DNA from: Paenibacillus sacheonensis
GTDB taxonomy: Bacteria > Bacillota > Bacilli > Paenibacillales > Paenibacillaceae
Length of the DNA stretch: 64,000 nucleotides
Reading direction: 5' to 3'
NCBI RefSeq assembly: GCF_009909195.1
Contig: NZ_JAAAMU010000011.1
Span: 126,501-190,500, forward strand
Below the pieces are notes generated by a model. The model ran no database searches. It had not been told where the DNA came from and saw nothing but the letters and a program-made list of their open reading frames with translations. A program made the translations under genes and the position numbers. The first letter of the stretch is position 1. Each line of letters opens with the position of its first letter. Of the stretch, positions 17,256 through 25,394 are shown piece by piece.

Positions 17256-18443
17256 ATGATGTTGCTGTTGGACTCCCAAACCGTATTGCTCTCGCTTGGG
17301 ATCGGATATATCTTCACGTTCGTTCTCGTCAGCGCGTACTGGCATGAACATATGAAGGCTGCGACGGTCAAGATGTTCTTCATTGCCAAATCCGCTCAAA
17401 TGCTTTCTTGGTACTTGATGATCCTGCGCGGGGAGATCGCCGACTTCTTGTCCATCTCGTTCGCGAACTCCATTCTGCTTGCCGGAGCCGCCTTGGAAAT
17501 CATCGCGCTATTGCGTCTGCGGGGCGAGCTTCGCCCGATGACCAAGATGATCTATCTCGGATTTACCGCGGTAAGCATCGCCGGCTTTCATCTGATTCTG
17601 CTCGTACACAACGAAGAAAACATCCGGATTGCCTACTGTTCCTTCGTGTTCGCCCTGCTGCTGCTGCCGGCCTACCGCTTGGCGTTCGGGAAAAATCACT
17701 CCTTGCTCCTGCGATTGATGGGCTGTCTGTATCTGCTTACGCTCGCGGGTACGCTGGCCAGAGGCGCCGCCGCACTGTTCTTCGATGCGTCGATCCCGAC
17801 AAGCTTTTACACCTCGGGCCAGTATCAGATGATCGCGACCTTGGCGCTCTATCTCATTACGATCATGGAGAACATGGCCTTCGTGCTGCTCTTGAAGGAG
17901 CGGTCCAATCAAGAGCTGGTCCGCCTGGCCAGCTACGACGATCTCACGGGCGCCTTGAATCGCAGAACCTTCGCCGAACGCGCGGGACGATGCCTCGCGG
18001 ATCACGCCAAGAAGGGAGCCCCGCTGTCTTACCTGCTGTTCGATATCGACTGGTTCAAGAACATCAACGATACGTACGGCCACCACGTCGGGGACCAAGT
18101 GCTCCAGGACCTGACCTCGCGCATCCGGCAGAATTTGGGACATGACGACTTGTTCGTCCGTTACGGGGGCGATGAATTCGGCTTACTGCTGCCGGGCAAG
18201 GACGAAGCGGCTTCCAATGCGCTCGCCGAGCGAGTTAACCACGCGCTCAAGGGAACGATGATTGCCGGCCTCCCCATCACCTACACCATCAGCATGGGCG
18301 TGCTTACGCTCGTCCCCGACCCGTATACAGAGCTGGAGACGCTGTATACCTGCTGCGATAAAGCTTTGTACGCCGCGAAGCGCAACGGGCGAAGCGGCAC
18401 GTTCCGCGGCCGGCTGCCGTCTCGGTCGCTGCAGCCCGTGTAG
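17256..18443 (+). CDS. Membrane-bound GGDEF diguanylate cyclase
   Basis: A 395-residue integral membrane cyclase. Residues 1-215 hold about six hydrophobic helices of an uncharacterised sensor. Residues 222-385 form the GGDEF domain with DDLTGALNRR, the metal-binding FDIDWFKNINDTYGH and the active motif GGDEF at 304-308. The position of the inhibitory RxxD site reads GHDD, so product inhibition is probably missing, unlike the cyclase at 836-1819. The start may be either of two adjacent ATGs; the ribosome site GGTGG is modest. No phosphodiesterase is nearby. Confidence 0.92.
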   Translation: MMLLLDSQTVLLSLGIGYIFTFVLVSAYWHEHMKAATVKMFFIAKSAQMLSWYLMILRGEIADFLSISFANSILLAGAALEIIALLRLRGELRPMTKMIYLGFTAVSIAGFHLILLVHNEENIRIAYCSFVFALLLLPAYRLAFGKNHSLLLRLMGCLYLLTLAGTLARGAAALFFDASIPTSFYTSGQYQMIATLALYLITIMENMAFVLLLKERSNQELVRLASYDDLTGALNRRTFAERAGRCLADHAKKGAPLSYLLFDIDWFKNINDTYGHHVGDQVLQDLTSRIRQNLGHDDLFVRYGGDEFGLLLPGKDEAASNALAERVNHALKGTMIAGLPITYTISMGVLTLVPDPYTELETLYTCCDKALYAAKRNGRSGTFRGRLPSRSLQPV

Positions 18444-18526
18444 CCGCGTACAGGCTGCGCGATGATGCATGACCCTCTAAGCTAATCGTTCCCCTCGACT
18501 CGTACTCTCGACATCTCTTCCTCCAA

Positions 18527-18568
18527 TAAAAAAAACAGAGCGGAAGCACCGAACTCGCTTCGCTCTGC
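18527..18568 (-). terminator. Terminator of the efflux operon
   Basis: CAGAGCG at 18536-18542 pairs with CGCTCTG at 18561-18567 and is followed on the minus strand by eight T. It lies just past the MFS stop codon. Confidence 0.85.
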
Positions 18569-18589
18569 ATGATTTGACTCGACGCGGCA

Positions 18590-19822
18590 CTAAGCCCGCA
18601 AACGCTCATCCTTCGGCAGGAATACCGCCAGAATGCCGAGCAGCGGCAGATAGGCGCACAGCTTCATGATATATTCGATGCTGGTGGAATCGGCGATCCA
18701 GCCCAGCACGGCCGACCCCAGGCCGCCGATACCGAACGCGAGCCCGAAGAACAACCCCGATACGAGCCCCACTTTGCCCGGCATCAGCTCCTGCGCGAAC
18801 ACGACGATAATGGAGAACGCCGACGACAGCACGAATCCCGCGCACACGCACATCACGCCCGTCCAGAACAAGTTGCAGTACGGCAGCAGGATGGAGAACG
18901 GCGCCGTGCCGAGAATCGAGAACCAAATGATATTGCGCCGTCCGTAACGGTCGGCAAGCGGTCCGCCGAAGAACGTCCCCGCCGCCGATGCCGCGAGGAA
19001 CGCGAATAAGATCAACTGCGCATGCGATACCGAGACGCCGTAATTATCGATGAGATAAAAGCTGTAATAGCTGGAAATGCTGGACATGTACACATGCTTC
19101 GTCATCACCAGGGACACGAGCACGATAATCGCCCAGACCACCTGCCGCTGCGAGAGGCCCGATCCCGCGGCCCGATCCTTCTTCACGCCGCCGGCGGCCT
19201 TGGATTTGGATGCGGCCGGACGCGGCTGCAGGATGTTCTGACTATACCAGCGCGCGACGAAGCTCTGAATGACGATCGCGGCGATCGCCGCAATCGAGAA
19301 CCACAGCACGCTGATTTGCCCAAGCGGGACGAAGATGGCCGCGCTCATGATCGGTCCGAGCGCACCGCCGATATTGCCGCCTACTTGGAAGATCGACTGC
19401 GCCAAGCCCCTCCTCGCTCCGGCAGCCATATAGGCAACGCGCGACGATTCCGGATGAAAGATCGCCGAACCGATGCCGATCATCATCACCGCGATGACCA
19501 GGTACGCATATTGCGGCGCAACCGCAAGCGCGACCACGCCCACCAGCGTGAAGCATACTCCGACCGGCAAAATGTAAGGACGGGGACGCCGGTCCGCCAT
19601 CGTGCCCACCATCGGCTGGATCAGGGCAGCCGTCATGTTCATGGCAAATGCGATAAACCCGATTTGTTTATAGCTGAGGTCCATCGAATCGCGCAGGATC
19701 GGAAACAGCGCCGTGACGGTGGATTGCATCGTATCGTTCAATAGATGGACGATGCTGATCGCGAATAAGATCGGAAATACGGTCGCGCTTACCGGTAGCG
19801 CCCTGGATAATGCTTTGCTCAA
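18590..19822 (-). CDS. MFS efflux transporter, fosmidomycin-resistance (FsmR/Fsr) type
   Basis: A 410-residue, 12-helix MFS transporter. Landmarks are HLLNDTMQSTVTALFPILR in helix 1, the loop 2-3 motif GTMADRRPRPY, and FHPESSRVAY, which is typical of the Fsr family. A hydrophilic central loop (about 205-230) separates the halves. The start is TTG at 19822, eight bases after AAGGAG. It follows the ABC exporter subunit gene by 24 bases on the same strand and precedes a terminator, so it is the last gene of the attenuated efflux operon. The substrate is likely a hydrophobic or phosphonate drug; this is inference. Confidence 0.88.
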   Translation of the reverse strand: MSKALSRALPVSATVFPILFAISIVHLLNDTMQSTVTALFPILRDSMDLSYKQIGFIAFAMNMTAALIQPMVGTMADRRPRPYILPVGVCFTLVGVVALAVAPQYAYLVIAVMMIGIGSAIFHPESSRVAYMAAGARRGLAQSIFQVGGNIGGALGPIMSAAIFVPLGQISVLWFSIAAIAAIVIQSFVARWYSQNILQPRPAASKSKAAGGVKKDRAAGSGLSQRQVVWAIIVLVSLVMTKHVYMSSISSYYSFYLIDNYGVSVSHAQLILFAFLAASAAGTFFGGPLADRYGRRNIIWFSILGTAPFSILLPYCNLFWTGVMCVCAGFVLSSAFSIIVVFAQELMPGKVGLVSGLFFGLAFGIGGLGSAVLGWIADSTSIEYIMKLCAYLPLLGILAVFLPKDERLRA

Positions 19823-19846
19823 CTGAAAGTCTCCTTCGCTGTCTAG

Positions 19847-21904
19847 TTATGCGCCTATCGCTACGACTCCGCCTTGCTGCAGCTGGTACATCGCGTAATA
19901 TTTGCCGCCCGTCTCCATCAACGCGTCGTGATTGCCTCGTTCCACGATGCGGCCGCGGTCGAGCACGAGAATTTGGTCCGCCGCCCGGATGGTCGACAGC
20001 CGGTGGGCGATAACGAACGTCGTACGCCCCCGCTTGAGCACGTCCAGCGCTTGCTGGATAATGGCTTCGGTCTCGGTATCGATGCTGGCCGTCGCTTCGT
20101 CCAGGATCAGAATCGCCGGATCGAACGCCAGCGCGCGCGCGAACGAGATCAGCTGGCGCTGTCCTGCCGACAACGTGCTCCCCTTCTCGATGACCGGCTC
20201 ATCCAAGCCGCCCGGCAGCTGCATGAACATGTCATACGCCCCGACGTCGCGAAGCGCCTGCTCGACCTTATCCCGCGTAATCGACGGATCGTCCAAACTG
20301 ACGTTCGAAGCGATCGTGCCGGTAAACAGGAACGGATCCTGCAGCACGATGCCCATATGCTCGCGAAGCTGCTGCTTCGTCAGCTCGCGCGCATCGATGC
20401 CGTCGATCGTGATCGAGCCGCGGTCGACGTCGTAGAACCGGAAGAGCAGGTTCAGAATCGAGCTTTTGCCCGAGCCGGTATGGCCCACTAGTGCGACCGT
20501 CTCGCCCTGCTTCGCTTGGAAGCTGATGTTCTTCAGCACGTCCTCGCCCGCCTTATACCCGAAGGAAACGTCCTCGAACGCAACGTTGCCCGTATACCGC
20601 TTCATCCGCTCCTCCGACACCTGGACGCCCGGCTCGTCTAGCAGCGCGAATACCCGCTCCGCCGACACCCGCGCGACCTCCAGGTTGGACAGCTGGTTCA
20701 CGATGCCGACGATCGGCTGCATCATCCGGTTCATATAATCGATGAACGCGTACAGGACGCCGACCGATACCGCCGCGCTCAGCGAGCCGCCGGCGAACAT
20801 CCAGATGACGAGGAGAAAAATCACGTTGCGGAACACGTTCACCAGGTTGTGGCTCGTCACGGAGTTCAGCGTCAGCAGCTTGTTCTGGTATTTGAAATAT
20901 TCGTCGTTCATCACGTGGAACTCCGACATCGTTTCTTTCTCCCGGCGGAAGACCTGAATGATCGGCATGCCCTGAATCGATTCGTTGATCATCCCGTTAA
21001 TGTCGCTCAGTCGCGAGCGGATGACGTGGTTGAAGCGCGACGCGAACTTGCGGTAGACGACGATCCAGAGATATAAGATCGGCAGCAGCGGCAGCGCGAT
21101 GAGGGCCAGCGTCTCGTCCAGGATGAACAACGCGCCGATGATGGCCGTCATATAAATGATTCCGGAGAAGAAATTCGCCAGCACGGATACGTACAGCTCG
21201 CGAATGGCTTCCGTATCGTTCGTCACCCGCGCGACCACCTTGCCCGCCGGCAGGTTATCGAAATATTGGACCGGCAGCTCCTGAATATGGCGGAACACGT
21301 CGTTGCGCATCTTGCGTACGATCCGGTTCGCGGATACCTGGAGCAGATAGCGCTGTCCATAGGCCAGCGCCGCGCCTACGAGCAGCAAGCCGACGTAGAT
21401 TCCCGCCAGCGTGAAGATGCTGCGGAATTCGGGCTTGAAGAAGCCGTAGGTCTCGCCGCGGCTTAATTGATCCGCGGGAAACTGCTGCGATCGGCCGTCC
21501 TCCGCGGTAACCGTCAGCCTTCCGTTGTCATTGTCGAACTCCCGGACGCCTTTATCCGGAACACCCGCCGCATCGACGAAATAATACTTGCGGCCGGACT
21601 GCAGGACGCGCACCTCGCGGCCCTTCGTTTCGCTATCCAGCCAATGATCGGCCCTCTTATACCAGCTTCCTTCATACGAGACCGCATAACGCTCCTCGGA
21701 CTGGGTCTGGTACCAGGGCTTCTCGATGCCCATGATGTTCGTGTCTATCATCCGCTTGGCGAGGAACGGGCCTACCAGCTCCGCGGCGATCGCCAGCGCC
21801 AGCAGCAGCAGCGCCAGCAGGATCGGCCGTTTGTAATGCCATGCATATTGAAATAATCGTTTTCCGTTGTTGCCCATTTGCGTGGTCACCTTCTCTTTAT
21901 CCAT
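19847..21904 (-). CDS. bmrD: Heterodimeric ABC multidrug exporter, long subunit (YheH/BmrD type)
   Basis: A 685-residue exporter half with six helices and one ABC domain. It carries the long extracytoplasmic insertion (about residues 60-155) between helices 1 and 2 that marks YheH/BmrD. The ATPase has GHTGSGKSS, LSAGQRQLISFAR (signature Ser-Ala-Gly) and ILDEATASID with the catalytic Glu present. With the YheI-like subunit upstream it should form an asymmetric multidrug exporter in the cytoplasmic membrane. The ATG lies 55 bases after the upstream stop. In B. subtilis this pair responds to ribosome-targeting antibiotics through a leader peptide, and a comparable leader is present here. Confidence 0.92.
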   Translation of the reverse strand: MDKEKVTTQMGNNGKRLFQYAWHYKRPILLALLLLALAIAAELVGPFLAKRMIDTNIMGIEKPWYQTQSEERYAVSYEGSWYKRADHWLDSETKGREVRVLQSGRKYYFVDAAGVPDKGVREFDNDNGRLTVTAEDGRSQQFPADQLSRGETYGFFKPEFRSIFTLAGIYVGLLLVGAALAYGQRYLLQVSANRIVRKMRNDVFRHIQELPVQYFDNLPAGKVVARVTNDTEAIRELYVSVLANFFSGIIYMTAIIGALFILDETLALIALPLLPILYLWIVVYRKFASRFNHVIRSRLSDINGMINESIQGMPIIQVFRREKETMSEFHVMNDEYFKYQNKLLTLNSVTSHNLVNVFRNVIFLLVIWMFAGGSLSAAVSVGVLYAFIDYMNRMMQPIVGIVNQLSNLEVARVSAERVFALLDEPGVQVSEERMKRYTGNVAFEDVSFGYKAGEDVLKNISFQAKQGETVALVGHTGSGKSSILNLLFRFYDVDRGSITIDGIDARELTKQQLREHMGIVLQDPFLFTGTIASNVSLDDPSITRDKVEQALRDVGAYDMFMQLPGGLDEPVIEKGSTLSAGQRQLISFARALAFDPAILILDEATASIDTETEAIIQQALDVLKRGRTTFVIAHRLSTIRAADQILVLDRGRIVERGNHDALMETGGKYYAMYQLQQGGVVAIGA

Positions 21905-21959
21905 ACTTGCCCTTGTTTAGCCGTTCGTTGCGATCGTGCTCCGTAACGGTCGACGGGGC

Positions 21960-23711
21960 TTACGCTTCCACGACGGAAGCGAGCTGCTGACGATCATACT
22001 GCTCCTTGTACCAGCCGTTGTTCGCGAGCAGCTGCTCGTGCACGCCCTCTTCCACGATCCGTCCTTCATCCAGCACGATAATCCAATCGGCATGCTGCAC
22101 CGCCGACAGCCGGTGCGTCGCGATAAGCGTCGTCTTGCCCGCGCGCTCTCTGCGGATGCCTTGGAGAATTTCCGTCTCCGTCTTGGCATCTACCGCGGAC
22201 AGCGCGTCATCCAGCATGAGAATCTCCGGATTGGCGATAACCGCCCTGGCGATGCTGACCCGCTGCTTCTGGCCGCCGGAGAGGGCCACGCCCTTCTCGC
22301 CGACCAGCGTCTCGAGGCCTTCCGGCAGGAAGGTCACGTCCTTGCGGAACGCGGCCAGCTCCAGCGCGGTGCCGAGCAGCTCTTCATCCACTTCACGGCC
22401 CGCGACGCCGTAGCCGATATTCTCGCGAATGGTCTTGCTGAACAAGATCGGCTGCTGCGGTACGTAACCCATCCAGCTGCGGATCTCATTCAGCTCGATG
22501 TCCGTCAGCGCGACGCCGCCCGCCGTCAAGCTTCCCTGACCCATCGGGTATTCACGAAGGAGCTGCTTGAGCAGCGTCGTCTTGCCGCTCCCCGTTCTGC
22601 CGACGATGCCCAGCGTCTGGCCCCTGACGAGCTTGAACGAGATATCGACCAAGTTATCGATGGCCGATGACGGGTAACGGAACGTGAGCCGGTTGAATTC
22701 GATCGACTCCGGCACGGGCATCGGGACCGTGGTTTCCGCATCCTTCACGTCCGGCTTCATGCCGAGCGTCTCGTTGATGCGGTCGAGCGAGGCATTCCCC
22801 CGCTGCATGATATTGATCAGCTCTCCGATGGCGAACATCGGCCAGATGAGCATCCCGAGGAACATGTTGAACGACACCATCTCGCCAAGCGAAATTTCGC
22901 TCCGGAAGACGAGCACGCCCCCATAGCAGAGGCCGATCAGGTAACTGATCCCGACTAATATTTTGACCGTCGGCTCGAAGATCGCATCGATTTTAGCCAC
23001 GGCAATGTTCTTGCTGAACACTTCGTCGGTCATCGCGCTGAATCGCTTCCGGTCCGCGTCCTCCTGCACGAACGCGCGGATGACCCGCACGCCCGATACG
23101 GATTCGAGCACCTGATCGTTCAGGTTGCCGAAGGCGTCCTGCTGCGCCATGAAGCGCTCGTGGATCTTCTTGCCGAAATGCTGCATGATCAAAGCCATGA
23201 TCGGCAGCGGCAGCATCGCGGCGAGCGTCAACTTCCAGCTGATCACTCCGGCCATCATGACGAGTATGGTACACATGAACAACGTCGAATCGATCAGCGT
23301 CAGAATGCCGAACCCGGCCGTCTGCGACACCGCCCCTAGATCGTTCGTGGCGCGGGCCATCAAGTCGCCGGTGCGATTACGCTCGTAGAAGGTCGGCGTC
23401 ATGCGCATGAAATGCTGCATCAGCCGCGAGCGAAGCGTGCGTTCCAGCACGAAGGACGACCCGAAGAGCAGCGACCACCACACGCAGGTGATTAAATACC
23501 CGCCTACCGTAAGCCCTCCCCAGAAGAGCAGCAGCTCCGTCAGCCGGCGCGTGGACATCGTGCCCTGCTGGATACCGTCGACCGCCGTCCCGATGAGCTT
23601 GGGCGGAATCACGTCCATGATCCCGACGATCGTGAGCAGAATAACGGCGATCGTGTACCGCTTCCAGTGCATTTTGAAAAACCAGCTTAATTTCTTAAGT
23701 ACGACGAACAT
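21960..23711 (-). CDS. bmrC: Heterodimeric ABC multidrug exporter, short subunit (YheI/BmrC type)
   Basis: A 583-residue exporter half: six helices (residues 1-310), then an ABC domain with GRTGSGKTT, LSGGQKQRVSIAR and MLDDALSAVDAKTE. The residue after the Walker B Asp is Asp instead of the catalytic Glu, giving the degenerate ATP site known for BmrC. Length and layout match the B. subtilis protein (about 585). ATG at 23711 follows AGGTTGAGG. A terminator hairpin ends only about 30 bases upstream, so transcription must pass an attenuator to reach it. Confidence 0.92.
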   Translation of the reverse strand: MFVVLKKLSWFFKMHWKRYTIAVILLTIVGIMDVIPPKLIGTAVDGIQQGTMSTRRLTELLLFWGGLTVGGYLITCVWWSLLFGSSFVLERTLRSRLMQHFMRMTPTFYERNRTGDLMARATNDLGAVSQTAGFGILTLIDSTLFMCTILVMMAGVISWKLTLAAMLPLPIMALIMQHFGKKIHERFMAQQDAFGNLNDQVLESVSGVRVIRAFVQEDADRKRFSAMTDEVFSKNIAVAKIDAIFEPTVKILVGISYLIGLCYGGVLVFRSEISLGEMVSFNMFLGMLIWPMFAIGELINIMQRGNASLDRINETLGMKPDVKDAETTVPMPVPESIEFNRLTFRYPSSAIDNLVDISFKLVRGQTLGIVGRTGSGKTTLLKQLLREYPMGQGSLTAGGVALTDIELNEIRSWMGYVPQQPILFSKTIRENIGYGVAGREVDEELLGTALELAAFRKDVTFLPEGLETLVGEKGVALSGGQKQRVSIARAVIANPEILMLDDALSAVDAKTETEILQGIRRERAGKTTLIATHRLSAVQHADWIIVLDEGRIVEEGVHEQLLANNGWYKEQYDRQQLASVVEA

Positions 23712-23744
23712 TTATATCCTCAACCTTTCTTACTTTTAAGGAAC

Positions 23745-23777
23745 AAAAAAAGGCGTGCCGCCGTAAGCGGTACGCCT
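23745..23777 (-). terminator. Promoter-proximal terminator 2 in the efflux leader
   Basis: On the minus strand, AAGGCGT and ACGCCTT close a stem with an inner CCGC/GCGG pairing, followed by seven T. It is 34 bases before the bmrC-like ATG, so it must be bypassed for expression. Confidence 0.85.
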
Positions 23778-23792
23778 TGACCCGTCATGCGG

Positions 23793-23817
23793 GCGGCAGC
23801 AGGTTCAAACCTGCCGC
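23793..23817 (-). other. Hairpin between the two leader terminators
   Basis: AGGTT/AACCT and GCGGC/GCCGC form a stem with a three-base bulge and a tiny loop. It has no U-tract and could be part of an alternative fold or a spacer structure. Confidence 0.5.
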
Positions 23818-23834
23818 GGCCAGCCGGGTGCGAT

Positions 23835-23871
23835 AAAAAGGCGCACGATTACGTCACCGTAACCATGCGCC
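23835..23871 (-). terminator. Promoter-proximal terminator 1 in the efflux leader
   Basis: On the minus strand, GGCGCA pairs with TGCGCC, with inner GTTAC/GTAA pairs, and is followed by TTTTTATC. It lies 47 bases after the stop codon of the leader peptide, a layout expected of an attenuator. Confidence 0.85.
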
Positions 23872-23917
23872 TCATGACAATGCAAGCGGGAATCTGCCAT
23901 TCTCCGCTTCGCCGTCG

Positions 23918-24001
23918 TCAGTTCGCGCGAGGGTTACGTCCAATACGAGCGTAAGCTCCGCCAGCATGCAGAGCGATAAATACCAATGTTCCGTTGCGCA
24001 T
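23918..24001 (-). CDS. Efflux operon leader peptide (27 residues)
   Basis: A 27-codon ORF, starting MRNGTLVFIALH and ending RNPRAN, then TGA. It has the best ribosome site in the region (AAAGGAGGG, eight bases from ATG) and a promoter just upstream. Two intrinsic terminators follow before the bmrC-like gene. The setting matches BmrB of B. subtilis, where translation of a leader peptide lets antibiotics that slow ribosomes relieve termination. The peptide itself is not similar to BmrB as I remember it, and is half as long. A second hairpin (AAGCGG-GAAT with ATTC-CCGCTT, 23885-23910) starts just after its stop. Confidence 0.75.
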   Translation of the reverse strand: MRNGTLVFIALHAGGAYARIGRNPRAN

Positions 24002-24041
24002 GTACGTAACCCTCCTTTCCGTTCATCAAAGTATATGTGTC

Positions 24042-24071
24042 ACTTTACCATCGGCCCCCAAAAGCTGTCAA
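24042..24071 (-). promoter_or_regulatory. Promoter of the efflux operon leader
   Basis: On the minus strand, TTGACA (24066-24071) and TAAAGT (24042-24047) are 18 bases apart. The predicted start gives a short 5' end of about 30-35 bases before the leader ATG. Confidence 0.6.
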
Positions 24072-24227
24072 CGAAAAATTGACGATTTGATGAACGGCCA
24101 TGCGCATGCAAGCCGACTCGATCTATGGACCTCCTCCGCTTAGCCGCAATTGACATGAATCCCCGCGCTCGCCCGTACACTAGACCAAGAAGCTTGTTCG
24201 ATGACTGATAACCTCGGAGGGATCGAG

Positions 24228-24596
24228 ATGAAAATCACGTCCGGCGGATTCGAAGCGGTGTATCACGGCCGCGTCTTCGCCTATGAAATGCGTCCCATCG
24301 AAATCGTGCTGTCGGAGGAGAACGATCCGTTAACGTTCGTGTTCTGCGTGGAACAGGAGCCGGCGAGAGACGATTACATGACGGATATTCGGCTCGTTCG
24401 CTATAACGAGGTCCGGATTGCCTGCATCAACTTTCCGAGAGGCAAGCCGACCGGCAACCAGGACATGATCCATCTCGGCGTGCTGAACAACCGCAAGCTC
24501 TCGCTGCGCTACGAGGTGACCATCAACTTCGATGCGACGTCCTGGGCGCTGACGTTTACGTTCTTCGCCGGCGAGGGGGTTGCCGAGCATGAATAA
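24228..24596 (+). CDS. Unrecognised 122-residue soluble protein
   Basis: A beta-rich, soluble protein of 122 residues; I do not recognise the family. Its segments VVLSEENDPLTFVFCVEQ (approximate) and RKLSLRYEVTINFDATSW alternate hydrophobic residues like a small beta-sandwich. The ATG follows GGAGGGATCGAG; nine upstream codons are open but have no ribosome site. Its last 8 bases overlap the start of a small membrane protein gene, so the two are translationally coupled and probably act together. Confidence 0.7.
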   Translation: MKITSGGFEAVYHGRVFAYEMRPIEIVLSEENDPLTFVFCVEQEPARDDYMTDIRLVRYNEVRIACINFPRGKPTGNQDMIHLGVLNNRKLSLRYEVTINFDATSWALTFTFFAGEGVAEHE

Positions 24597-24906
24597 GATC
24601 GAGATCCAGGACCCGAAGGTAGCCAGCAAGATCATCGCCGCCAACGCGGAGAGCGACAAACGCAAGGCGGAGCTTGGCTTCCTGGGCAAGTTCTTCGGCT
24701 CCGGCGAGAACGTGCGGCTGTATATCGTCGGCACGGTCGCGCTCGGCGTGCTGCTCATCGCGCTGGTCTATACGCTGCTTCCCGACCAATTCCGCTCGCC
24801 CGACTTCGGATTGAAAGAAATGTGGACGCTCGTCGTTCTCCCCGTCGAATCCACGATTATCGGCTATTTGATCGGCTCGCGGTCGCCGAAGGATGCGGGG
24901 GGCTGA
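24589..24906 (+). CDS. Small two-helix membrane protein
   Basis: A 105-residue protein with a charged N-terminal segment (ASKIIAANAESDKRKAELGF), a strong transmembrane helix at about 45-64 and a second hydrophobic segment at about 80-97 (LVVLPVESTIIGYLIGSRS). The ATG overlaps the upstream gene and follows GAGGGGG. The two-helix layout with cytosolic termini is holin-like in outline, but no phage genes are nearby and I do not assign that role. Function unknown. Confidence 0.68.
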   Translation: MNKIEIQDPKVASKIIAANAESDKRKAELGFLGKFFGSGENVRLYIVGTVALGVLLIALVYTLLPDQFRSPDFGLKEMWTLVVLPVESTIIGYLIGSRSPKDAGG

Positions 24907-25083
24907 ATGTACCGTGCGCCCTCGGATATCCGTGCACAGCTTCATGCGGCTGACAGACCGCGTAAACAAATAAGGCCGGGGTCTCCTGACGGACCCGTGA
25001 CCCTCGATTGGCCTCTGGACGAAATGACAACTACGAAGCTGAAGAAGCAACGCTTTGGCTTTATCCTGTTCTCGAATAGCACA

Positions 25084-25117
25084 AACCCGGCCTCTGCTCG
25101 CATAGGCCGGGTTTTTT
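25084..25117 (+). terminator. Terminator after the small-protein pair
   Basis: AACCCGGCCT pairs perfectly with AGGCCGGGTT around a 10-base loop, followed by TTTTTT. The rest of 24907-25196 contains no convincing gene. Confidence 0.85.
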
Positions 25118-25196
25118 CTCGTCCCTTCCGACATCGGACAAGAATGACGCAAATACACTTTTCAAGTGGATACGTTATGAAAGCAGGGATGCAAGA

Positions 25197-25394
25197 ATGA
25201 GAACCAAGCAGGAATTCGTGGTCGTGGTCATACCGATGTCCGAAATCCGGAAATTCGTCGTCATCGATATCGTCGGCGGAACGGCGCTGTATTACATGCT
25301 GCTCGTCCCGCTTCATTCGGTCATCGCGGCCATGACCGGAAGCATGATCGGTCCGCTGCTCATCCGCCGCTCGTTGAGGAAACGGCCTCGTTAG
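25197..25394 (+). CDS. Possible small membrane protein
   Basis: A 65-codon frame. Its middle (VVIDIVGGTALYYMLLVPLHSVIAAMTGSMIGPLL) is a convincing hydrophobic stretch and its C-terminus is Arg/Lys-rich. The ribosome site (AGGG) is weak, and its last 35 bases overlap the convergent gene end. It may be real or a frame in a GC-rich region. Confidence 0.4.
   Translation: MRTKQEFVVVVIPMSEIRKFVVIDIVGGTALYYMLLVPLHSVIAAMTGSMIGPLLIRRSLRKRPR

Noticed and set aside
24589..24906. Phage holin
   Set aside because: Only the two-helix outline matches; there are no endolysin or phage genes nearby.
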